Source: an uncultured Oscillospiraceae bacterium (GTDB lineage: Bacteria > Bacillota > Clostridia > Oscillospirales > Oscillospiraceae). From it: a stretch of DNA of 11,080 bases. The position numbers and the translations under genes were made by a program. The DNA lies in assembly GCA_948766235.1 (NCBI GenBank), contig CAQCFX010000049.1, positions 1-11,080 on the forward strand. Direction: 5' to 3'. Numbering within the stretch: the first letter of the stretch is position 1; each line of letters starts with the position of its first letter. The notes below the pieces were generated by a model, which ran no database searches, was not told where the DNA came from, and worked only from the letters and a program-made list of their open reading frames with translations. Of this stretch, positions 5,736 to 11,080 are shown one piece after another.

Positions 5736-7565
5736 TTATGCGCCCAGAATCTTCGCCGCGTTTTCCTCGGCGAACTGCTTGCTGTACAGGTCGTGATAGT
5801 ACCCGCGCGCCCGCAGCAGCGTCTCGTGGGTGCCCTGCTCCACAATTTTGCCGTCCCGCACCACCAAAATCATATCCGCCTTGCGGATGGTGGACAGCCG
5901 GTGGGCAATCAGGAAGGAGGTGCGGTCCCGCAGCAGATGGTCGATGGCCTGCTGGATGAGCTGCTCAGTCTGGGTGTCGATGGAGGAGGTGGCCTCGTCC
6001 AGCACAAAGATGCGCGGGTCGGCCAGCACCGCCCGGGCGAAGGAGATCAGCTGCTTTTCGCCGGTGGACAGGCGGTCGCCCCCCTCGCCCACGTCGCTGT
6101 CCCAGCCCTTTTCCAGCTTGGCCACCACTGTGTCGGCGGATACGGCTTTGGCCGCCGCCTCCACCTCCGCGTCGCTGGCGTCCAGCCGGCCGTAGCGGAT
6201 GTTCTCCCGGACGGTGCCGGAAAACAGGTGGGGGCTTTGCAGCACGTAGCCGATGCTGGAGTGGAGCCAGAGCTGGCTGCGCTCCCGGTAGTCCCGGCCG
6301 TCAATCAAAATCTGACCCTCCGTTGGCTCGAAGAAGCGGCAGGCCAGGTTCACCAGGGTGGATTTGCCCGCCCCCGTCTCGCCCACGATGGCCACGGTGG
6401 TTCCCGCCGGGATATGGAGGGAGAAGTGCTCCAGCACATTGTCCCCCCCGTCAGGATAGCGGAAGGTCACGTCCCGGAACTCGATGTCCCCCCGGATGGG
6501 TTCCCAGTTTTCCCGCTTGGGGTTAAAACAGTCGCCGTAGGCTTCAATGACTTCCGGCGTGTCGGTGATTTGGGGCGTCTCCTCCATCAGGCCGGTCACC
6601 CGCTCAATGGACGCCTGAAGGGCGATGAACTCCGCCAAATTGGCCGCCAAGGCCTGGATAGGCTCAAAAATTCCCATGGCGTAGGAGACAAACACTGACA
6701 GGGTGGCGATGTCCAGCACCTGGTCCACCACCAGGTATCCGCCCCGCAGCAGCACAATGGCCACCGTCATGGACGAGAAAAACAGGGTCAGCGGGATATA
6801 CACCGCATTGAGCCGGGACGCCCGAACGGCGGAGCGGCGCATGGACCCGGTGAGCTCCCGGAAGCTGCCGATGCTCTGCTCCTCGATGACAAGGGTTTTG
6901 GAGGTCTTGGCGCCGCCGATGCCCTCGTTGAAGGCGCCGGTGATTTTGGAGTTGAGCTTGCGCACCTTGCGGTTCCAGTGGAGAATCCGGGGCTCAAAAT
7001 ACACGGTGAGCAGGGCGATGACGGGCACTACCGTAATCACCACCAGGGCCAGCCGCCAGTTCAAAAGCAGCATGGCTCCGAAGGCCCCCAGAATATACAG
7101 CAGCGACCAGGCCATGTCCGTCAGGCTCCAGGCCATATTTCCCGCGATGCGGTTGGTGTCGTTCATCACCCGGGTGATGAGATAGCCCACCGGGGTGACG
7201 TTGTAAAAGGACAGGGACAGGGTTTGAAGATGGCGGAACAAGTCCTGGCGCATATCCCGGCCCATATACATCTCTACATACATGGCCCGACGGGCAAAGC
7301 CCACCACCATCACGGTCTCCAGCAGGATGGCCGCCGCGTAGGCCGCCGCATAGACGGGCAGGCCCTCCAGGGTTTCCCGCTCAATGAAGTGGCTGATGGC
7401 GTACTGCTGGAACAGGGGAATCACCACGTCCACCACGGCGGTGAGGCTGTTGATGAGAATCATCAGCACCATGGTTTTTTTGTAGCGGCCCAAAATGGGC
7501 AGCAGGCGCTTCCATATTTTCAGGTCAAAGGATTTTGTATACTCTTGCTCGTCGATGGCGGCCAT
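5736..7565 (-). CDS. ABC exporter half-transporter with canonical catalytic Glu (BmrD/TM288-like subunit)
   Basis: 609-residue type IV ABC exporter subunit: an N-terminal domain of six membrane helices (first helices at about 32-55 and 70-90) and a C-terminal ATPase. Walker A is GETGAGKST with Lys401. Walker B ends VLDEATSS with Asp523 and catalytic Glu524, and the switch His is His555 in IAHR. The signature is LSTGE (499-503) instead of LSGGQ, a deviation typical of the partner subunit in heterodimeric exporters. Its Walker A/B should form the active ATP site with the normal signature of the preceding gene product. The ATG overlaps the stop of the upstream subunit by one base (TAATG), with a GGGAGG site just before, so translation is probably coupled and the subunits made in equal amounts. 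It resembles B. subtilis BmrD and Thermotoga TM288 in organisation. Multidrug export is inferred; the true substrate is unknown. Confidence 0.94.
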   Translation of the reverse strand: MAAIDEQEYTKSFDLKIWKRLLPILGRYKKTMVLMILINSLTAVVDVVIPLFQQYAISHFIERETLEGLPVYAAAYAAAILLETVMVVGFARRAMYVEMYMGRDMRQDLFRHLQTLSLSFYNVTPVGYLITRVMNDTNRIAGNMAWSLTDMAWSLLYILGAFGAMLLLNWRLALVVITVVPVIALLTVYFEPRILHWNRKVRKLNSKITGAFNEGIGGAKTSKTLVIEEQSIGSFRELTGSMRRSAVRASRLNAVYIPLTLFFSSMTVAIVLLRGGYLVVDQVLDIATLSVFVSYAMGIFEPIQALAANLAEFIALQASIERVTGLMEETPQITDTPEVIEAYGDCFNPKRENWEPIRGDIEFRDVTFRYPDGGDNVLEHFSLHIPAGTTVAIVGETGAGKSTLVNLACRFFEPTEGQILIDGRDYRERSQLWLHSSIGYVLQSPHLFSGTVRENIRYGRLDASDAEVEAAAKAVSADTVVAKLEKGWDSDVGEGGDRLSTGEKQLISFARAVLADPRIFVLDEATSSIDTQTEQLIQQAIDHLLRDRTSFLIAHRLSTIRKADMILVVRDGKIVEQGTHETLLRARGYYHDLYSKQFAEENAAKILGA

Positions 7566-9406
7566 TATGCCTCCCCCCCTTCCTGGATGAGCGCGCGGTC
7601 GTCGCTGCTCATCTGAATGTCGTAAATTTCCTTGTAAATGCCCGGCCGGGTGATGAGCTCGGCGTGAGAGCCCACATCCGCCACCCGTCCGCCGTCCAGC
7701 ACCAGGATTTGGTCGGCCTGCATCAGGGTGGTGACCCGGTGAGAGATGAGAATGACGGTGGCATGGGCCATGCGCTCGCGCAGCGCGGCGCGGATTTTGG
7801 CGTCCGTCTCCGCGTCCACGGCGGACAGAGAGTCGTCGAAAATCATCAGCGGCGCGTTTTGCAGCAGCATCCGGGCGATGGCCACCCGCTGCTTCTGCCC
7901 GCCGGACAGGGTGACCCCCCGCTCGCCCACCACGGTGTCATACCCTTCGGCCAGCTCGGTGATGGCCTCGTCCACACAGGCCACGCCGGCGCAGCCGCGC
8001 AGCTCGTCCTCCGGCACGTCCGGCCGGGTGACGGCGATGTTCTCCTTGATGGTCTGGGAGAACAGGAAGGGCTCCTGAAGGACCAGGCCAATCTGCCGGC
8101 GCAGGTCCTCCCGGCGGATTTTGCGGATATCCACCCCGCCGATGGTGATGGACCCCTGGCCCTCCTTCAAATCATACAGCCGGTCCAGCAGGTGAACCAA
8201 AGTGGATTTGCCCGAGCCGGTGCCGCCCAAAATGGCGAAGGTGCTTCCCCAGGGGATGGTGAAGGACACGTCCTTGAGCACCTCCTGTCCCTCATAGCCG
8301 AAGGTGACGTGGTCGAACACAATGTCGCCGGACAGAGCGGCGCTCTGGGCGTCCGGGTCGTCCTGCTCCTCCTGGGAGCGCAGGATGTAGCCCACCCGGT
8401 CCATGGACACCCCGGCCTTGCTCATGTCGGACAGCACCCGGCCCAGGGAGCGCACCGGCCAGGCCAGGGCGCTGTTGTAGGTGACGAAGGCCAGAAAGTC
8501 GCCCAGGGACAGCCCCCCGTTGACGCATTCCACCGTTCCGGCCACAATCACCGCCATCACCTGGGAGCAGGTGATGAGCGCGCCGGAGGCCCAGTACACG
8601 CTGAGCAGCTTGCCCAGACGCACCCACAGCTGGGAAAAGTGGTTATTTTTTTCGCCGAAGCGGTCCAGCTCGTACCGCTCCCGGCCAAAGGCCCGCACCA
8701 CCCGCACGCCGGTGAGATTTTCCTGGGCACAGGTGGTCAGCGCGCCCTCCGCCTGGTCGGCCTCCAGAAAGCGGGAGGAGATTTTCCCGTAGAACACCCA
8801 GGAGGCCAGCAGGGAAATGGGGATAAAGGCGATGGACACCAGGGCCAGCCGCCAGTTCATGGACAGCATAATGCCCACGTACAGCACCACCACAAAGACG
8901 GTGCGCAGCACCTCCATCAGCTGATTGCACACGAAGGTGCGGATGACCTCCACGTCGGAGGTGCACCGCTGAATGATGTCGCCGGTGGCATGGGCGGTGT
9001 GCCAATCAAAGCTCAGGCGCAGAATGTGGCCGTACAGGTCGTCCCGGATTTTTTTCACAAACCCCTCCGAGCCCTTGGCCAGATTGACGCGCATTCCGTA
9101 AATGCACAAGCCCCGCACCGCCGCCGCCAGCGCCACGCCCCCGGCCGCAAACCAAAGCGCCCGCAGCGGGTCGGCGCGCAGCTGCTCCAAGGGCAGCAGA
9201 TTCTGAATCAGCTCCGGCAGGCTGAGTTCCTTCACGTCCAGCACGCCGTCCACCGTGATGCGGATGATTTGGGGAATCACCGCGTTACAGATGGTGTTCA
9301 GGTATGCCAGTGCGATTGCCGCGATGAAAAAGCCCCAGTTTCCGCCCAGATAGCGCAAAATAATCCCGGTTTTTTCCCGCCGCGGCAGCTTAAATTCCGT
9401 CTCCAT
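7565..9406 (-). CDS. ABC exporter half-transporter with degenerate ATP site (BmrC/TM287-like subunit)
   Basis: 613-residue inner-membrane ABC exporter subunit: six predicted helices (about 24-48, 82-104, 163-183, 186-207, 266-290, 302-322), then an ATPase domain. Walker A is GGTGSGKST with Lys400, the signature is a canonical LSGGQ (500-504), and the switch His is His556. Walker B ends MIFDDSLSAVD, so Asp525 stands where the catalytic Glu should be. This is the hallmark of the degenerate site in heterodimeric exporters (TM287, BmrC, LmrC type). Together with the next gene it makes one complete exporter with one active and one impaired site. The start at 9406 has AAGGAGG at 9412-9418. An in-frame upstream extension to 9505 would run through the terminator hairpin and is rejected. 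No peptidase domain is present, so it is not a double-glycine bacteriocin processor. Expression is probably controlled by the leader at 9407-9634. Confidence 0.94.
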   Translation of the reverse strand: METEFKLPRREKTGIILRYLGGNWGFFIAAIALAYLNTICNAVIPQIIRITVDGVLDVKELSLPELIQNLLPLEQLRADPLRALWFAAGGVALAAAVRGLCIYGMRVNLAKGSEGFVKKIRDDLYGHILRLSFDWHTAHATGDIIQRCTSDVEVIRTFVCNQLMEVLRTVFVVVLYVGIMLSMNWRLALVSIAFIPISLLASWVFYGKISSRFLEADQAEGALTTCAQENLTGVRVVRAFGRERYELDRFGEKNNHFSQLWVRLGKLLSVYWASGALITCSQVMAVIVAGTVECVNGGLSLGDFLAFVTYNSALAWPVRSLGRVLSDMSKAGVSMDRVGYILRSQEEQDDPDAQSAALSGDIVFDHVTFGYEGQEVLKDVSFTIPWGSTFAILGGTGSGKSTLVHLLDRLYDLKEGQGSITIGGVDIRKIRREDLRRQIGLVLQEPFLFSQTIKENIAVTRPDVPEDELRGCAGVACVDEAITELAEGYDTVVGERGVTLSGGQKQRVAIARMLLQNAPLMIFDDSLSAVDAETDAKIRAALRERMAHATVILISHRVTTLMQADQILVLDGGRVADVGSHAELITRPGIYKEIYDIQMSSDDRALIQEGGEA

Positions 9407-9430
9407 AAGGTCCTCCTTTCCGTGTAGGCA

Positions 9431-9448
9431 GCGCCGCACAAGCGGCGC
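9431..9448 (-). repeat. Leader hairpin upstream of the ABC ribosome binding site
   Basis: GCGCCGC (9448-9442) pairs with GCGGCGC (9437-9431) around a 4-base loop. An outer AGGC/GCCT pair (9459-9456 with 9429-9426) may extend it. It stops short of the AAGGAGG site (9412-9418), so it does not obviously hide it. Confidence 0.5.
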
Positions 9449-9466
9449 GGACTCCGCCTGAAACGC

Positions 9467-9496
9467 AAAAAGCGTCCCTCTATACAGAGGGACGCT
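9467..9496 (-). terminator. Attenuator terminator in the ABC operon leader
   Basis: Read on the minus strand: AGCGTCCCTCT (9496-9486), loop GTAT, AGAGGGACGCT (9481-9471), then TTTT (9470-9467), GCG, TTT. This is a perfect 11-bp stem with a U-run, lying upstream of the first ABC gene and downstream of its promoter. It would abort transcripts unless prevented from forming. It could also catch readthrough from ilvC. Confidence 0.88.
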
Positions 9497-9511
9497 GTAA
9501 GCCAAAACAGA

Positions 9512-9536
9512 CGGAATGGACGCCTAATCCATTCCG
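9512..9536 (-). promoter_or_regulatory. Hairpin overlapping the end of the leader peptide ORF
   Basis: CGGAATGGA (9536-9528) pairs perfectly with TCCATTCCG (9520-9512); the 7-base loop holds the TAG stop (9526-9524). The 5' arm encodes the last Gly, Met and Asp codons, so a ribosome finishing or stalled on the ORF would melt it. It is therefore a candidate sensor of ribosome position ahead of the terminator. Confidence 0.78.
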
Positions 9537-9601
9537 AAGGCGCACAAAAATCCCCCGGAGTCCTGCTTCTTTCCAGTTCCCAGTGCAAAAAACTTCATCA
9601 T
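9524..9601 (-). CDS. 25-residue leader peptide upstream of the ABC exporter operon
   Basis: Short ORF that begins with two Met codons (MMKFFALGTGKK), continues QDSGG and ends FLCAFGMD, followed by TAG. AAGGAGG (9610-9616) sits 8 bases before the first ATG, as good a site as that of the ABC gene itself, and a consensus promoter lies about 33 bases further upstream. Its last codons and stop are inside a hairpin that precedes an intrinsic terminator, which is the normal layout of an attenuation leader peptide. I do not recognise the peptide. It has no known drug-stalling motif that I can name and no run of one amino acid's codons, so it does not look like an amino-acid attenuator. The SGG before an eight-residue tail could be read as a double-glycine export site, but the rest of such a leader and a peptidase transporter are missing. 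Confidence 0.75.
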   Translation of the reverse strand: MMKFFALGTGKKQDSGGFLCAFGMD

Positions 9602-9609
9602 TTTGTACG

Positions 9610-9616
9610 CCTCCTT
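9610..9616 (-). promoter_or_regulatory. Ribosome binding site of the leader peptide
   Basis: AAGGAGG on the minus strand, 8 bases from the ATG at 9601. It is the main evidence that the 25-codon ORF is translated. Confidence 0.85.
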
Positions 9617-9640
9617 TCATGAATTTTATAGTGCCTGCTT

Positions 9641-9669
9641 AGTATATCCGTTTTGGGGAAGATTGTCAA
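9641..9669 (-). promoter_or_regulatory. Sigma-A-type promoter of the leader/ABC/acetyltransferase operon
   Basis: Minus strand: perfect TTGACA (9664-9669), 17-base spacer (9647-9663), TATACT (9641-9646, 5 of 6). The upstream edge is 26 bases after the ilvC stop codon. Such a strong constitutive-looking promoter fits control at the attenuator rather than at initiation. Confidence 0.9.
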
Positions 9670-9695
9670 CCCTTTTCTTTTATTCTGATTCCATA

Positions 9696-10715
9696 TCAGT
9701 TGGAAGCAGTATCAAGGTCGCTGTCTCCGCCCCAAATCATGTTTTTGCGCAGCTCGCCGCCCACGATTTCCATCTGGTGCTTTTTGAGCTGGGCCCGCTT
9801 GGAGTTGAAGAAGGTGCGGCCGTTCTTATTCTCCGCAATCCATTTGCCCGCAAAGGTGCCGTCCTGAATGTCGGAGAGCACCGCGCGCATCCGCGCCTTG
9901 GTCTCCTCGTGGGGGATGACCCGGGGGCCGCTGACGTACTCGCCGAACTCGGCGGTGTCGGAGATGGAGAAGTTCATGGCCGCCACGCCGCCCTTGTTGA
10001 TGAGGTCGATGATAAGCTTCATCTCGTGGATGCACTCGAAGTAGGCGTTCTCCGGCTCATACCCGGCCTCCACCAGCACCTCAAAGCCGCAGCGCATCAA
10101 ATCCACCACGCCGCCGCACAGCACGGTCTGCTCGCCGAACAGGTCGGTCTCGGTTTCGTCGTGGAAGGTGGTCTCCATCACCCCCGCCCGCGCGCCGCCG
10201 ATGCCCGCGATGTAGGCCAGGGCGGTCTGGTAGGCATGGCCGGTGGCGTCCTGCTCCACCGCCAGCAGGCAGGGCACGCCCTTGCCCGCCACGTAGGTGG
10301 AGCGGACGGTGTGGCCGGGGCCCTTGGGGGCGGCCATGAACACATCCACCCCGGCGGGGGGGACGATCTGCTGGTAGCGGATGTTGAAGCCGTGGGCGAA
10401 GGCCAGGGCCTTGCCCTCGGTCATGTAGGGGGCGATATCCCGGTTGTAGACCTCGGCCTGCACCTCGTCGTTGATGAGCATCATCACGATGTCCGCCCAC
10501 TGGGCGGCGGCGGGGACGGTCTTCACCGCCAGCCCGGCCTTTTCGGCGTTGGCCCAGTTCTTGGAGCCCTCCCGCAGGCCCACGCACACGTCGCAGCCGG
10601 AGTCCTTCAGGTTCAGGGCATGGGCGTGGCCCTGGGAGCCGTAGCCGATGATGCCGATTTTCTTTCCGTCCAGCTTGCCCAGGTCGCAGTCCTTCTCATA
10701 GTACATTCTTGCCAT
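9696..10715 (-). CDS. ilvC: Ketol-acid reductoisomerase
   Basis: Class I (short) ketol-acid reductoisomerase, 339 residues from the chosen start. It converts acetolactate and acetohydroxybutyrate to the dihydroxy acids of valine, leucine and isoleucine synthesis, using Mg2+ and NAD(P)H. The N-terminal Rossmann motif is GYGSQGHAHALNLKDSG, and the loop GLREGSKNW sets cofactor preference, which I do not call. Catalytic landmarks: His108 in FAHGFNI, AAPKGPGHTVR, metal ligands Asp191 and Glu195 in TDLFGEQ, and Glu227 and Glu231 in FECIHEMK. Numbering is from the ATG at 10715 (MARMYYEK), 9 bases after AGGAGG (10725-10730). An ATG at 10721 (MNMARM) is also possible but only 3 bases from that site. 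The start overlaps the end of ilvN by 20 bases, indicating one operon. No terminator is seen after the stop. Confidence 0.97.
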   Translation of the reverse strand: MARMYYEKDCDLGKLDGKKIGIIGYGSQGHAHALNLKDSGCDVCVGLREGSKNWANAEKAGLAVKTVPAAAQWADIVMMLINDEVQAEVYNRDIAPYMTEGKALAFAHGFNIRYQQIVPPAGVDVFMAAPKGPGHTVRSTYVAGKGVPCLLAVEQDATGHAYQTALAYIAGIGGARAGVMETTFHDETETDLFGEQTVLCGGVVDLMRCGFEVLVEAGYEPENAYFECIHEMKLIIDLINKGGVAAMNFSISDTAEFGEYVSGPRVIPHEETKARMRAVLSDIQDGTFAGKWIAENKNGRTFFNSKRAQLKKHQMEIVGGELRKNMIWGGDSDLDTASN

Positions 10716-11080
10716 ATTCATATTCCTCCTTCAGTTTGCTCTCGTCATATATTGTGCTCCGCCCTCTCTCGATGGCGATAGTACCGGTTTTTGCGATCTC
10801 CAGAATGCCGAAGTCCTCCAGCATCTGAATCAGCGCCGCGTTCTTGCTCTGGGAGCCGAAGACCCACACGGTCAAAGACTCCTTGTCCACGTCGATGATG
10901 TGCCCCCGGAAGATGTTGGCCAGCTGGATGATTTCATCCCTGGACCCGTGGTCCGTGGCCCGGACCTTGATGAGGGCAATCTCCCGGCGGATGCAGGTCT
11001 CTTCGTCGAAGATCTTCACCGCCTGGACCCCCAGGAGGCGGCGGCACTGGGTGGCCAGCTGGTTCACCACCAGCTCGTCC
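10696..11080 (-). CDS. ilvN: Acetolactate synthase small (regulatory) subunit, C-terminal part (5' end outside window)
   Basis: About 127 C-terminal residues of the small subunit (IlvN/IlvH) that activates acetolactate synthase and confers valine feedback inhibition. The frame is open to the right edge (DELVVNQLATQCRRLLGVQA); the GTG at 11070 is an internal Val. Recognisable family sequence includes RREIALIKV, IIQLANIFRGHIIDV, then ESLTVWVFG and FGILEIAKTGTIAIERG. This covers the linker and C-terminal domain; the valine-binding N-terminal ACT domain is mostly outside the window. The stop (10696-10698) lies inside ilvC, so the two genes are translationally linked. The catalytic subunit is presumably upstream, beyond the window. 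Confidence 0.95.
   Translation of the reverse strand, partial: DELVVNQLATQCRRLLGVQAVKIFDEETCIRREIALIKVRATDHGSRDEIIQLANIFRGHIIDVDKESLTVWVFGSQSKNAALIQMLEDFGILEIAKTGTIAIERGRSTIYDESKLKEEYEYGKNVL

Larger units (their letters stand above)
9407..9634 (-). promoter_or_regulatory. Transcribed leader of the ABC operon: ribosome-mediated attenuator
   Basis: About 228 bases lie between the predicted transcription start (near 9634) and the first ABC start codon. In order of transcription: a ribosome binding site and a 25-codon ORF (9601-9524), a 9-bp hairpin over the ORF end (9536-9512), an 11-bp intrinsic terminator (9496-9467), a 7-bp GCGCCGC/GCGGCGC hairpin (9448-9431) and the ABC ribosome binding site. 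Possible alternative pairings: AGGCGTCC after the ORF (9525-9518) with GGACGCTT of the terminator 3' arm (9477-9470), including one G-U pair; and GGACTCCG inside the ORF (9563-9556) with CGGAGTCC (9456-9449). The layout matches the known bmrB-bmrCD type of attenuation; the switching mechanism is inferred. Confidence 0.75.

Noticed and set aside
5601..6698. 365-codon plus-strand frame across the acetyltransferase and second ABC gene
   Set aside because: Spans the junction of two real genes on the other strand and has no recognisable domain.
7535..9427. 630-codon open frame on the plus strand opposite the first ABC gene
   Set aside because: Shadow of a G+C-rich gene: the product is His/Gly/Gln/Val-rich without family motifs, no credible start signals, and the minus strand carries a complete ABC subunit.
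9407..9505. 33-residue N-terminal extension of the first ABC subunit
   Set aside because: It would be translated through the terminator hairpin, whereas AAGGAGG sits correctly before the ATG at 9406, where the family's usual N-terminus begins.
9524..9601. RiPP or bacteriocin precursor with double-glycine leader
   Set aside because: No maturase, immunity gene or peptidase-containing transporter in the window, and the upstream part lacks the usual double-glycine leader pattern; kept only as an alternative reading.
9407..9634. T-box or metabolite riboswitch upstream of the ABC genes
   Set aside because: No T-box consensus or known aptamer core recognised; the translated ORF and hairpins explain the leader better.
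9680..9710. Imperfect palindrome TGATTCCATATCA at the ilvC stop as a terminator
   Set aside because: Only 4 bp of stem can form and no U-run follows a stable hairpin.
9603..10781. 392-codon plus-strand frame opposite ilvC
   Set aside because: Antisense shadow; it spans the exporter promoter and two real minus-strand genes.

Overview
The window looks like chromosomal DNA from a G+C-rich Firmicute, most likely a gut clostridium of the Oscillospiraceae (Flavonifractor/Pseudoflavonifractor/Oscillibacter-like). The basis is strong AGGAGG ribosome binding sites, near-consensus sigma-A promoters, U-tailed hairpin terminators, G/C-rich third codon positions and Firmicute-type transporters. The taxonomic call is inference. 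No mobile element, CRISPR array, tRNA or rRNA is visible.

Layout, left to right. (1) 1-2388, plus strand: the C-terminal part of a membrane ion-pumping pyrophosphatase (HppA, K+-dependent type), then a complete MalY/PatB-type PLP aminotransferase (C-S lyase), closed by a hairpin terminator. (2) 2431-4382: two divergent genes, a FlK-like hotdog thioesterase on the minus strand and a MATE efflux transporter on the plus strand. They share a 173-base A+T-rich intergenic region that holds two well-formed, back-to-back promoters with an inverted repeat exactly between their -35 boxes. (3) 4457-5191, plus strand: an unrecognised, highly charged, probably coiled-coil protein, ending at a long terminator shared with the converging operon. 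(4) 5244-9669, minus strand: an operon of two half-size ABC exporter subunits that form a heterodimer (one degenerate and one canonical ATP site), followed by a GNAT acetyltransferase. (5) 9696-11080, minus strand: ilvC and the end of ilvN/ilvH from a branched-chain amino acid operon.

The most interesting element is the ~228-base leader of the ABC operon. It has a consensus promoter (TTGACA, 17-base spacer, TATACT), an AAGGAGG ribosome binding site and a previously uncalled 25-codon ORF. The last codons and stop of that ORF lie inside a 9-bp hairpin. An 11-bp intrinsic terminator with a U-run follows, and then the exporter genes. This is the architecture of ribosome-mediated transcription attenuation, as described for the Bacillus subtilis bmrB leader and its bmrCD heterodimeric multidrug exporter. 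The likely reading is a drug-inducible (translation-sensing) exporter plus acetyltransferase operon. The leader peptide is not one I recognise.

The remaining genes are ordinary housekeeping or transport functions. Several very long antisense frames are G+C-rich shadows and were not annotated.
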